DNA from: Mycolicibacterium tusciae
GTDB taxonomy: Bacteria > Actinomycetota > Actinomycetes > Mycobacteriales > Mycobacteriaceae
Reading direction: 5' to 3'
DNA: 64,000 nucleotides
Assembly (NCBI RefSeq): GCF_002086795.1
Contig: NZ_MVIM01000008.1
Coordinates: 220,264-284,263 of the forward strand
This document shows positions 42,687-50,650 of the stretch, piece after piece. Numbering within the stretch: the first letter of the stretch is position 1; every line of letters begins with the position of its first letter. The translations under genes were made by a program, and so were the position numbers. The notes under the pieces were generated by a model. The model saw only the letters and a program-made list of their open reading frames with translations, did no database searches and was not told the origin of the DNA.

Positions 42687-43462
42687 GCCGCCACGGCGTA
42701 CAGGCGGTACGTCCCGCTGAAACCCTTGAGGTTGGCGTCGCGGCCATCGTCGAACTCGAACCCGTCAACGAGTGTGTCGCGCACCTCCTTGCTGACCAGC
42801 ACCTCACCGCCTTCGGCCTCGCCCGCCACGCGGGCGGCCATCGCGACGTTACGCCCGAACAGGTCGTCGCCACGCCGCACGGACTTGCCCACGTGGATTC
42901 CGATTCGCACCCGAATGTTCTCGGACTCCCTGCGAAGCGAGCGCTGGATATCGAGGCTGCATCGCACCGCCTGATCCGGCTGGGCGAACGCGACCATGAA
43001 ACCGTCGCCCTGGCTCTTCACCACGTGGCCCGAATGCTTCGTGACGTGCCTGCGCACCATTTTGTCGTGTCTGCCGATCAACCTGACCCACGCGCGATCC
43101 CCGATGCGTTCGTTGAGTGCCGTCGACTCTTCGATGTCGGAGAACAGGATCGCGACGCGACCGCTGGGCGCCAGCCGGGCCAGGTCTGGACGTTCGACCT
43201 CGGCCCAGTCGGCGAGGTCCTCGATCGAGGACCGCACCGCGGCGCCGAATCCGTCCTTGCGCAGGATGTTGGCCGTCTGCCACACCGTCTTGACGGCTTC
43301 GCGACCACCGGTGAGCAGCATGTTTCTGGTGTCGACGCGGCTGCGCAGCGCTTCGAGTTCCTCACGGTCGCGGTTGCGCTGTACGTAGAGCACGACGAGC
43401 GCGACGGCCTCTGCCATAGCGATCGCACCGAGCACGTAGGCCGCGATCTGTGCACCCATCAC
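42683..43462 (-). CDS. Class III adenylate/guanylate cyclase, membrane anchored
   Basis: A 259-residue protein. One N-terminal helix (5-27) is followed by a coiled region (30-60) and a cyclase domain (about 95-259). Metal residues are Asp109 (LFSDIE) and Asp153 (SQGDGF), with adenine-contacting Lys149 and transition-state Arg211 (AMAARV). The transition-state Asn normally found in VNxAAR is Ala207 (FGRNVAMAAR), with an Asn two residues earlier. Activity is therefore likely but needs testing. The GTG at 43462 follows an AATACT box at 6 nt. Confidence 0.88.
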   Translation of the reverse strand: MMGAQIAAYVLGAIAMAEAVALVVLYVQRNRDREELEALRSRVDTRNMLLTGGREAVKTVWQTANILRKDGFGAAVRSSIEDLADWAEVERPDLARLAPSGRVAILFSDIEESTALNERIGDRAWVRLIGRHDKMVRRHVTKHSGHVVKSQGDGFMVAFAQPDQAVRCSLDIQRSLRRESENIRVRIGIHVGKSVRRGDDLFGRNVAMAARVAGEAEGGEVLVSKEVRDTLVDGFEFDDGRDANLKGFSGTYRLYAVAA

Positions 43463-43490
43463 CGCTCAAGTATTGGATGCTGAAGCCGTG

Positions 43491-44462
43491 ATGTCTGGGA
43501 AGTCTGGGATGTCGGCGCAAGCCCCCTATTACGAGAGTCGGTATATCCGGGCCAACCACCCTGACCGGCCGCAAGCGCTGTGGTTGCGCGAGACGCTGTT
43601 GATGCCGACGGCGGGGGATCCCGTCGCGGACGTCTGGGTGATGGTGTTCGACCCCGACGGGTCGGGCAATCGCGCGCTCAAGGAGCCCTACGCCATCGAC
43701 GCGGCCTCCTACGAGTACGAAGATTGGACTGCACGGATCGGCGCCACCACCCTTGATGATCGGTCCGCGCGGGGCGTCGTCACCGGCGGCAACCGCTCCG
43801 CGCGCTGGGATCTGCGGATCACCCCCGGACTGGACGCACCGGTCAAGCTCCTCACCGAGCGCGCGTACCGGGCGCGGATCCCCACGGCGAAGACCACGGT
43901 GCGACATCCGCTCGCGCGGTTCAACGGAGCACTCGAGCTCGACGACGCCCGCGTCGTCGTCGACGACTGGACCGGCAGCGTGAACCACAACTGGGGAACC
44001 AAACACACGCCGGCGTATGCCTTCGGTCAGGTGTGCGGGTTCGACAATGCGCCGGACTCAACCCTGGAGATCGTGACGGCGCGAGCGGCGATCGGCCGTT
44101 TCCTGACGCCGGCCGCCACGCTGGTCGTATTCCGGCACGAGGGTGAGGAGTTCGCGGTCCGCTCGATCCTGCACAGCCTGCAAACGCACGCGCGTTATCG
44201 ACCGTTCACGTGGACCTTCGGTGGCCGGATCGGGGACCACATGATCGAGGGGGAGATCGTCGCCGAGCCCGAAGAAGTCATCGGGCTGACGTACACCGAT
44301 ACCGACGGCGGGCAGAAGTACTGCTACAACTCGGCCATCGCGACGTGTCGAATCCAGGTGGCGGGCAGGGCATTTTCGCGAGCGGAACTCGTCGCCTCCC
44401 GGCGTGCGATGTTCGAGATCCTCACCGACACCCGTCATGACGCGGTGCCATTGCTGGCTTAG
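43491..44462 (+). CDS. CrtC/AttH-like (lipocalin-type) hydrolase-related protein, function uncertain
   Basis: A 323-residue protein with beta-rich character and no signal peptide. YYESRYIRANHPDRPQALWLRETLLMP and a NHNWGTKHTPAYAFGQVCGFD segment recall the carotenoid 1,2-hydratase/AttH (DUF2804-like) group. I know of no defined role. The start is either the ATG at 43491 or the ATG at 43509; the second has GGGAAG 6 nt upstream. It is divergent from the cyclase, 28 bp apart, and its end is followed by the first 59-bp palindromic repeat. Confidence 0.6.
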   Translation: MSGKSGMSAQAPYYESRYIRANHPDRPQALWLRETLLMPTAGDPVADVWVMVFDPDGSGNRALKEPYAIDAASYEYEDWTARIGATTLDDRSARGVVTGGNRSARWDLRITPGLDAPVKLLTERAYRARIPTAKTTVRHPLARFNGALELDDARVVVDDWTGSVNHNWGTKHTPAYAFGQVCGFDNAPDSTLEIVTARAAIGRFLTPAATLVVFRHEGEEFAVRSILHSLQTHARYRPFTWTFGGRIGDHMIEGEIVAEPEEVIGLTYTDTDGGQKYCYNSAIATCRIQVAGRAFSRAELVASRRAMFEILTDTRHDAVPLLA

Positions 44463-44490
44463 GCGAACCCCTTCGTCACCGTCGCCTCCG

Positions 44491-44549
44491 CGGTTGTGAA
44501 ACCACTGCGAATTTCCAAGCGGATTCTCGCAGTGGTTTCACACGCGCGG
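44491..44549. repeat. 59-bp palindromic repeat, copy 1, upstream of a DUF559 gene
   Basis: TGTGAAACCACTGCGA (44495-44510) and TCGCAGTGGTTTCACA (44527-44542) are perfect 16-bp inverted arms around a 16-nt loop. The whole 59 bp matches 45415-45473 with four mismatches. It sits between the CrtC-like and DUF559 genes. Confidence 0.92.
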
Positions 44550-44580
44550 GCTTGTCGGGGTGAGTCGGCACACTCACGCC

Positions 44581-45423
44581 ATGGGGGAGTTGCCTTTCAT
44601 CGGCAGCGAGGCGGTCGCAACAGGACGTTTGACGCCTTATGCACTGAGAAGTCGGTTCGCCTCGATGCATCCCGACGTCTACATGCCGAAGGATGCAGAA
44701 GTCACGGCGGTCATCCGCGCCAAAGCGGCGTGGCTGTGGTCTCGGCGTAGAGCAGTGATCGCGGGACAGTCAGCCGCTGCGCTGCACGGGGCGAAGTGGG
44801 TCGACGCTCGCGCTCCTGCTCAGTTGATTTACGACAATCGACATCCTCCACGCGGTATCCGCACGTGGGCCGACCGCTTTGACGATGACGAGGTTCAACT
44901 GCTGAACGGCATGTTCGTGACGACGCCTGCGCGCACCGCATTGGACCTTGCCTGCCGGTACGACGTGGACTCCGCCGTCGCAAAGATCGATGCGCTCGCC
45001 CGTGCGACCAAACTTAAGCTGCCCGATGTCGAACTGCTCGTTGATCGGTATCGCGGTCGCCACGGACTCAAGAATGCACGCATTGCATTGGATCTCGTCG
45101 ACGCGGGAGCCGAATCCCCACGCGAAACGTGGCTGCGGTTGTTGCTCATCCGGGCAGGATTTCCCCGGCCCCAAACCCAGGTACCGGTGTACAACGAGTA
45201 CGGAGTGCTGGTGGCGATGTTGGACTTGGGCTGGGAGGACGTCAAGGTAGGTGCCGACTACGAAGGGGCGCACCACTGGAACAGCCGCACTCAGATCGAC
45301 CATGACATCCGGCGCTTCGAAGACATCAGCGAATCGGGCTGGATCGACATCCGAGTGACGAGACGGGACACCGAGGCTGGTGTCATCCGTCGTATCGCTG
45401 CCGCTCGAGCGCGTCGGTTGTGA
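44581..45423 (+). CDS. AbiEi/DUF559-like protein with C-terminal PD-(D/E)XK-type nuclease fold
   Basis: A 280-residue protein. The N-terminal half (FIGSEAVATGRLTPYALRSRF, ALHGAKWVDARAP, VTTPARTALDLACRYD) resembles AbiEi-family type IV antitoxin proteins. The C-terminal half (MLDLGWEDVKVGADYEGAHHW, IDHDIRRFEDISESGWIDIRVT) resembles DUF559/Vsr-type nucleases. Such genes are common and variable in mycobacteria; their function is unknown. The ATG at 44581 is chosen by family; a small hairpin, GTGAGT/ACTCAC (44560-44577), precedes it. The stop lies inside the second of two flanking palindromic repeats. No partner toxin is adjacent. Confidence 0.72.
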   Translation: MGELPFIGSEAVATGRLTPYALRSRFASMHPDVYMPKDAEVTAVIRAKAAWLWSRRRAVIAGQSAAALHGAKWVDARAPAQLIYDNRHPPRGIRTWADRFDDDEVQLLNGMFVTTPARTALDLACRYDVDSAVAKIDALARATKLKLPDVELLVDRYRGRHGLKNARIALDLVDAGAESPRETWLRLLLIRAGFPRPQTQVPVYNEYGVLVAMLDLGWEDVKVGADYEGAHHWNSRTQIDHDIRRFEDISESGWIDIRVTRRDTEAGVIRRIAAARARRL

Positions 45424-45473
45424 AGCCACTGCGAGTTTCCATGCGGATTCTCGCAGTGGTTTCACAAGCGCGG
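45415..45473. repeat. 59-bp palindromic repeat, copy 2, overlapping the DUF559 gene end
   Basis: TGTGAAGCCACTGCGA (45419-45434) and TCGCAGTGGTTTCACA (45451-45466) pair at 15 of 16 positions plus one G-T, with a 16-nt loop. It includes the DUF559 stop codon and ends 3 bp before the stop of the aminotransferase gene on the other strand. Confidence 0.92.
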
Positions 45474-45476
45474 CGG

Positions 45477-48386
45477 CTAGAAGCCTTCGGTCAGCACCCG
45501 ATCCAGTGTTTCGACGTAGAAGTCCGCGCCCTCGATGTCAATGCACAACGGCGGCTTGGTCTTCAGGATGTTCAGGTGATCACCCGTCGGCTGGATGATC
45601 ACGCCGAGTTCGAGCATGCGGTCGCAGATCGCGGCGGTCTCTTCGGTCGCGGGCTCGAGGGTCTGCGCATCACGGACCATCTCGACGCCGAGGTACAGCC
45701 CGATCCCGTGCACGGTGCCGATGATGGGATGCCGCTGCTGCAGCGCCTGCAGCCCGGACTTGAGATGTGCGCCGACGTGAGAGGCGTTCTGCTGCAGCGC
45801 CTCTTCCTCCAGTACGTCGAGCACCGTGATGCCGATCGCACACGACAGGGGGCTACCGCCGGTCGACGAGAAGAAGTAGCCCTGCGACGCAAACCTGTCC
45901 GCGACCTCGCGGCTGGTGATCACCGCACCGAGCGGGTAGCCGTTGCCCGTCGACTTGGCGATCGACACGATGTCGGGCACGGCCTGCTGCTGCTGAAAAC
46001 CCCAAAACCATTCGCCGAGACGGCCATATCCGACCTGCACCTCGTCGGAGATGGCGAGCCCACCGCCTGCCCGCACGGCCGCATACACCTGCTGCAGGTA
46101 GCCGTCGGGCAGTGCCATACCGCCCGCATTGCCGTACACGCTTTCGCAGATGAACCCTGCGGGCGCATGGCCGGCGGCGATCAGTTCGTCGATCTGTCGC
46201 ACCGCCTCATCGGCGTAGTGCACCGCATCGGCCCCGCGATACTTGCCACGGAAGCTGTTGGGCGACTCGACCGTGTGCACCCACTCCGGCCGGGTCGCGA
46301 GCGCGTTCGGGTTGTCGGCGATCGAGGTCGACACCGCATCGGTGCCGTACGTCCAGCCGTGGTAGGCCTCCCTTACCGCGACCACATCGCGGCGGCCGGT
46401 CGCCGCCGTCGCCAGCCTGATCGCCAGATCGCTTGCCTCCGAACCGGAGTTGACCAGGAACACCGTGTCCAGCGGGTCGGGCAGGGTCGCGGCCAGCCGC
46501 TCACTGAACTCGACCACCGCCTCGTAGTTGAACCGTGAGTTCGTGTTCAGCTTCCGCAGCTGACGGGCGGCGGTGGCGGCGACGCGGGGGTGTGCGTGGC
46601 CGAGCACGGTCACGTTGTTGACCATGTCGAGATAGCAGCGGCCCCGCGTCGACAGCAGGTAGTTGCGCCATCCGCGCTCGATCTGCGGCGGCGTGCGGTA
46701 GTAGTGCTCCTGCACTTGCGCGAAACTGGCGTCGCGGCGCGTCAGCAAATCCGGCGCCGTGGCCACCTCTGTCGGGCCCAGCCCGAGCAGGGGACGTGGA
46801 TCCCGCGTCAGCGCAAGCCATCCCGGCGCCAGCTCCGCGGTCGCGAATGGCGGCGCCGCAGGTGCACCTATCGGCCGCACCGATACCTGCACCCAGCTTT
46901 GCGCCGACGCCTCCGCCAAGGCCGCGCCGGCGCGCAGGCTGCCCGACGCCACCGGACGCACCCCGGCGAGCATCAGCTCGTAACCGGGGCCCTGAAAGGT
47001 GATGCCATCGGCGGATGCGGCGGCGACCTCGCCGTCCCACGGGGCGCGCAGCGCGATGTCGGTCGCCGGCCACATACCGACGCCGGTCGGTACGACAGCC
47101 GGGCTGTCCTGGCTCAACTTGGGCGCCCGGTTCAGCCTTGGCTGACCGTAAACGGTCACCACCAGTTCAGCGCCGTCTCGCACGGCGGCGCGCGCCTGCG
47201 AGTCCTCGAGATCTGCTGTGAGCCAGCCACCGTCGTCGTAGATATCCGCCGTCGTAGACAGGTCGAGCGTCACCGCTGCGGCGTCGACGATCGGTGTCGT
47301 CACCTCGAGCGCCGCAGGTGCCCGGCTCAGCCCCAGGTCGGCCTTGACGATCTCGGTCATGACGTCCATCGGTACCGAGATGGCCTGTTCGAACATGCGC
47401 CATTCACCGTCGGACTGCTCGGTGACGTAGTCGTTGTCGGGGTCGAGCGCCGCCTGCTGCGCACCGCTGACGATCAACACCGCGGTGCGCAACACCAACA
47501 GCGGCCACAGCGCGTTCGCTTCCGTCGCGGTGAGTGGACGAATGTCGTTGAACGCCCTGATCGCCGGCAGCACCGACGTCGGATCGCTGCCGGCATGCCC
47601 CAGCACACACGACGCCGTGATCGCGAGTTCGGCGACCGCCCAGGTGTCGGTCAGGTCGCCGAAGTCGATGACTCCGTCGGCGAGGGCGCCGGACACCACC
47701 ACGTTGGCATCGGTGAGATCCAGGTGGACCGCCTGCCGCGGCAGGTCATCGGCCAGTGGCGCGAGGCGCGACCACGCCTGACGCGTCGCCGTCTCGAGCG
47801 CGGTCCGGTGTCCGGGGTCCGATACGTGCGAAATCAGTTCGGCGACAACGTCGGCGCCATGCCGTAGATCCCATTGCAGGATTCGGTCCAGGCCGGGATG
47901 GGTGAAACCGGCGAGCGCACGGCTCACCCGGCCCGCGACCTCGCCGAGACCGGCGACCGCTGCCGGCGACAAGTAACCCGACTGCAGCAGGGTGCCGCCG
48001 GGAAGGTACTGCAGCAACCGGACGTAGGCGGGGCCGTCGACCAAACCCATTATGGTCGTGCACTTCTCGCCGGTGAGGTTCGGCAGTGGAACCGCGATGC
48101 GCAAACCGGGTTCGGCCGAGGCGATCAGATCGGCGGCGAGGTCCTGAGCCTGCAGCTCGGTGGCGTTGAAGGCCGGGTTGGCGACCTTCAGCACACCGGC
48201 GATCGTCCCGTCTTCAGAAATCACTGTGAAGTTCCGGTCTTGCTGGCTGCCAAGAGGTTTGGCGCTGGCCGACAGTCCGTAGTGCTCACGCAGGATCTGC
48301 TCGGCCTGCTCCTCGCTCACCTGCGGCGCGGGCAACTCCGGTTCTTCGAGGAAATTGAAGCCGACGGTGCGGCGGTCGACGGTCAC
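45477..48386 (-). CDS. Three-domain fusion: APH-type kinase, beta-barrel, class III aminotransferase
   Basis: A 969-residue protein. Residues about 25-330 form an aminoglycoside-phosphotransferase-like (APH/hydroxylysine-kinase) domain with VHLDLTDANVVVSG and GVIDFGDL. A middle region of about 450-540 resembles a lysostaphin/biotinyl-type beta-barrel. From about 570 a class III PLP aminotransferase follows, with ISDEVQVGYGRLGEWFWGF and the PLP Lys in SIAKSTGNGYPLGAV. The nearest eukaryotic analogy is the pair hydroxylysine kinase plus phospho-lyase. This suggests sequential phosphorylation and elimination on one amino alcohol; this is inference. GTG start overlaps the hydrolase stop by 4 bp. 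Confidence 0.85.
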   Translation of the reverse strand: MTVDRRTVGFNFLEEPELPAPQVSEEQAEQILREHYGLSASAKPLGSQQDRNFTVISEDGTIAGVLKVANPAFNATELQAQDLAADLIASAEPGLRIAVPLPNLTGEKCTTIMGLVDGPAYVRLLQYLPGGTLLQSGYLSPAAVAGLGEVAGRVSRALAGFTHPGLDRILQWDLRHGADVVAELISHVSDPGHRTALETATRQAWSRLAPLADDLPRQAVHLDLTDANVVVSGALADGVIDFGDLTDTWAVAELAITASCVLGHAGSDPTSVLPAIRAFNDIRPLTATEANALWPLLVLRTAVLIVSGAQQAALDPDNDYVTEQSDGEWRMFEQAISVPMDVMTEIVKADLGLSRAPAALEVTTPIVDAAAVTLDLSTTADIYDDGGWLTADLEDSQARAAVRDGAELVVTVYGQPRLNRAPKLSQDSPAVVPTGVGMWPATDIALRAPWDGEVAAASADGITFQGPGYELMLAGVRPVASGSLRAGAALAEASAQSWVQVSVRPIGAPAAPPFATAELAPGWLALTRDPRPLLGLGPTEVATAPDLLTRRDASFAQVQEHYYRTPPQIERGWRNYLLSTRGRCYLDMVNNVTVLGHAHPRVAATAARQLRKLNTNSRFNYEAVVEFSERLAATLPDPLDTVFLVNSGSEASDLAIRLATAATGRRDVVAVREAYHGWTYGTDAVSTSIADNPNALATRPEWVHTVESPNSFRGKYRGADAVHYADEAVRQIDELIAAGHAPAGFICESVYGNAGGMALPDGYLQQVYAAVRAGGGLAISDEVQVGYGRLGEWFWGFQQQQAVPDIVSIAKSTGNGYPLGAVITSREVADRFASQGYFFSSTGGSPLSCAIGITVLDVLEEEALQQNASHVGAHLKSGLQALQQRHPIIGTVHGIGLYLGVEMVRDAQTLEPATEETAAICDRMLELGVIIQPTGDHLNILKTKPPLCIDIEGADFYVETLDRVLTEGF

Positions 48387-49255
48387 TTGCAGACGAACTG
48401 AACTACGACTTCGGAGAAGGCGTCGTTATCGTCCCCGGCTGCGGTGTGCCCGGCTTCGGATAACTCGACGAACTCGGCGCGGGGTACCTTCTCCAGAAAG
48501 TCTTTGACACCTTCGGAACTGACCACGTCGGAAAGTTTGCCCCGGATGAGCAGGATCGGGATCGTCGATTCGACGACTGCCCGTTCGAGCTTCTCCACCC
48601 GGACGAACGGGTCGTCCATCGGTGCGGTGAGAAACGCCGGATCCCAGTGCCAGTACCACCGTCCGTCACGCATACGCAGATTCTTCTTCAAACCTTCGGG
48701 GCTGCGCGGCTTCGTCCGGTAGGGGAGATATGCGGCGACTGCGTCGGCCGCCTCGTCGAGCGACGCGAAGCCCTCGATGCCGCTCGCCATGAACTCGCGA
48801 ATGCGAGCGCTGCCGTCCTTCTCGTAGCGCGGGACCACGTCGACGAGTACGAGTTTGGTCACCCGCTGCGGTCCGGCGGCGTGTGCGACCACCATTCCGG
48901 TCATTCCGCCCATGCTTGCGCCGATCAGGATCACCGGACGGCCGATCTGGTCGATGACGGCCAGGGTGTCGTTACACAGCGCATCCACCGTGTAATTGGC
49001 ATCAGGTGCGCGGTCACTGTCGCCGTGTCCACGGCTGTCCAGAGCGACGACGTGCAGCCCGTGATCGGCCAGGATCTGCCCGGTGCCGTTCCACGAGAAG
49101 CGGTTCTGGCCGCCGCCGTGGAGCATCAGCACCGTCGGCCGGTCCTGTGCGGACGGTGCCCCGCGGTTCCACTCGTCGGCGACCAGGGTGATGTCAGCGT
49201 CGATGCCGGCTACCCGGAACTTCACCGTCTGCGGCTCGCTGCGTGTGGTATCCAA
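48383..49255 (-). CDS. Alpha/beta hydrolase with Ser nucleophile
   Basis: A 290-residue alpha/beta hydrolase. Oxyanion segment LMLHGGGQNRFSW, nucleophile elbow GASMGG with Ser, and late His in SEAGHTAAGDDND. It could be an esterase or a C-C hydrolase. A TTG start at 49255 is supported by GAGGAAG 4-5 nt upstream. It is the first gene of a two-gene operon with the kinase-aminotransferase fusion, divergent from a TetR regulator 99 bp away, which probably controls it. Confidence 0.85.
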   Translation of the reverse strand: MDTTRSEPQTVKFRVAGIDADITLVADEWNRGAPSAQDRPTVLMLHGGGQNRFSWNGTGQILADHGLHVVALDSRGHGDSDRAPDANYTVDALCNDTLAVIDQIGRPVILIGASMGGMTGMVVAHAAGPQRVTKLVLVDVVPRYEKDGSARIREFMASGIEGFASLDEAADAVAAYLPYRTKPRSPEGLKKNLRMRDGRWYWHWDPAFLTAPMDDPFVRVEKLERAVVESTIPILLIRGKLSDVVSSEGVKDFLEKVPRAEFVELSEAGHTAAGDDNDAFSEVVVQFVCK

Positions 49256-49341
49256 CCGACTTCCTCTCCGCCGATCCGGAGCCTCACGTTACCGAGGAAG
49301 AATTTGCGCGTGACTTCGGCCCGGCTGGCGAACGGCGTCCC

Positions 49342-49347
49342 TATGAT
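49342..49347 (+). promoter_or_regulatory. Candidate -10 hexamer of the TetR gene
   Basis: TATGAT fits TANNNT and ends 7 nt before the GTG at 49355. This is the usual leaderless spacing and is why that GTG is preferred over the ATG at 49343, which overlaps the hexamer. Confidence 0.5.
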
Positions 49348-49354
49348 TTGCGAC

Positions 49355-49957
49355 GTGCAGCCAGAGACTGCCGAGGATGATGACCGTGGTTGCATCATCG
49401 ATGCCGCCTATACCTGCCTGTCAGAGCCCCATTCCGGCGCGATCCCGGTCGCGGCGATCCTGCAGCGTGCGGGAGTGTCTACGCGGGCGTTCTACCGCCA
49501 TTTCGAGTCCAAGGACGAACTGTTCCTGGCGATGCTGCGTCAGGAAACCGACTTGTTGGCTGAGCGCCTGGACCGCATCTGCGCCGAGGTACCGGGTGGT
49601 CCGGTCGATCAGCTCAAAGCCTGGATCTCCGGCATGTTCGGATTGATTCACGACGACCGGACCCGAAAGCATTTCACGGTCATCGATTCGGACGAAGTGC
49701 GCGCCGCCAAGGGATACCGGGAGACGCGCGAGAAGGCCCACGCCGATCGCGAGCGCTCGCTGGTCGGGATCCTGCGTCGCGGCCGCGACGACGGCACATT
49801 TCCGCTGGCCCATCCCGAAGAAGATGCGATCGCGATCGGTGCACTGATCAGCAGGGTGCTGCTTTCCCAGCACTACCAGGACGGAGACGGTATCCAGCGG
49901 GCGCAGAACCGGGTCCTGGATTTCGCGTTACGCGCCCTGGGCGCCAAATCGCGATGA
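49355..49957 (+). CDS. TetR-family transcriptional regulator
   Basis: A 200-residue regulator. The helix-turn-helix is GAIPVAAILQRAGVSTRAFYRHFESKDELFLAML (in part). The rest is a helical ligand domain without recognisable specificity. The start is taken as GTG 49355 from the -10 box; ATG 49343 would add four residues. It is divergent from the hydrolase/fusion-enzyme operon and most likely regulates it and itself. The next gene, a VOC-family protein, follows on the same strand after 30 bp. Confidence 0.87.
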   Translation: MQPETAEDDDRGCIIDAAYTCLSEPHSGAIPVAAILQRAGVSTRAFYRHFESKDELFLAMLRQETDLLAERLDRICAEVPGGPVDQLKAWISGMFGLIHDDRTRKHFTVIDSDEVRAAKGYRETREKAHADRERSLVGILRRGRDDGTFPLAHPEEDAIAIGALISRVLLSQHYQDGDGIQRAQNRVLDFALRALGAKSR

Positions 49958-49987
49958 GTTTCGGTCGCCCTGGAAGTCCGTTCTGGC

Positions 49988-50458
49988 ATGCCTTCCATTA
50001 CGCCAAGCCTGTGGTTCGACAACAATCTCGAGGAAGCCGCGGCGTTCTATACCGCGATCTTCCCCAACTCCTCGATCGAGGGGTTCGAGCGCTACACCGA
50101 CGCCGGACCGGGTACGCCCGGTGAGGTGGCGTGGGGCAATTTCTCGCTGGACGGCCAACGGTTCATCGGCATCAACGGTGGTCCGCAGTTCCCGTTTTCC
50201 GAGGCGGTGTCTTTCGAAATCCGCTGCAAGGACCAGGCGGAGGTCGACTATTACTGGGAGCGGTTGCTCGACGGGGGCGAGGAGTCGCAGTGCGGCTGGC
50301 TCAAGGATCGATTCGGCCTGAGCTGGCAGGTTGTGCCCGACCGGCTGTATGAACTGCTTGCCGACCCCGACCCCGCACGCGCCGCTGCGGCGAACAAGGC
50401 GATGCTCGGAATGCGCAAGATCATCATCGCCGAATTGGAAGAAGCTGTCCGTTTTTGA
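49988..50458 (+). CDS. VOC-family (PhnB/3-dmu-9_3-mt type) protein
   Basis: A 156-residue protein. SLWFDNNLEEAAAFYTAIFPNSSI and LDGQRFIGINGGPQFPFSEAVSFEIRC follow the PhnB-like VOC pattern. CGWLKDRFGLSWQVVP closes the second fold module. These small dioxygenase/glyoxalase-fold proteins often act as enzymes or drug-binding proteins. The metal residues are not clear here. It lies 30 bp after the TetR gene and may be part of its transcript. Function is uncertain. Confidence 0.82.
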   Translation: MPSITPSLWFDNNLEEAAAFYTAIFPNSSIEGFERYTDAGPGTPGEVAWGNFSLDGQRFIGINGGPQFPFSEAVSFEIRCKDQAEVDYYWERLLDGGEESQCGWLKDRFGLSWQVVPDRLYELLADPDPARAAAANKAMLGMRKIIIAELEEAVRF

Positions 50459-50491
50459 CGGTTACGGCATCTAATTAGCGTCCCGGAAGTA

Positions 50492-50510
50492 GCCTTTCGT
50501 ATGCCTTTCG
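50492..50510. promoter_or_regulatory. 8-3-8 direct repeat upstream of the MCE operon
   Basis: GCCTTTCG (50492-50499), TAT, GCCTTTCG (50503-50510) is an exact 11-bp-period direct repeat in the 192-bp gap before the first MCE gene. The geometry suits a response-regulator dimer. No known regulator is assigned. Confidence 0.4.
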
Positions 50511-50650
50511 GGCGGAGACCACGCCGCAGCCACGGTCCTATCGCGCGTCCTGGAACCCGTGATGTTACGGTCACCGGCGTCCCATCGCGGTGCCCAGCTT
50601 CACAGCACTTCTGGGGGCAGGGGATCTGTTCAGGCGGAAGGAAGTAGCAG

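Noticed and set aside
46590..47867. 425-codon open frame on the plus strand
   Set aside because: It is antisense to the kinase-aminotransferase fusion, whose motifs cover the same bases. No ribosome-binding site or family pattern.
49260..49300. CTTCCTC and GAGGAAG inverted repeat upstream of the TetR gene
   Set aside because: The left arm is the Shine-Dalgarno of the divergent hydrolase, and the spacing (27 bp) is too wide for a TetR operator.
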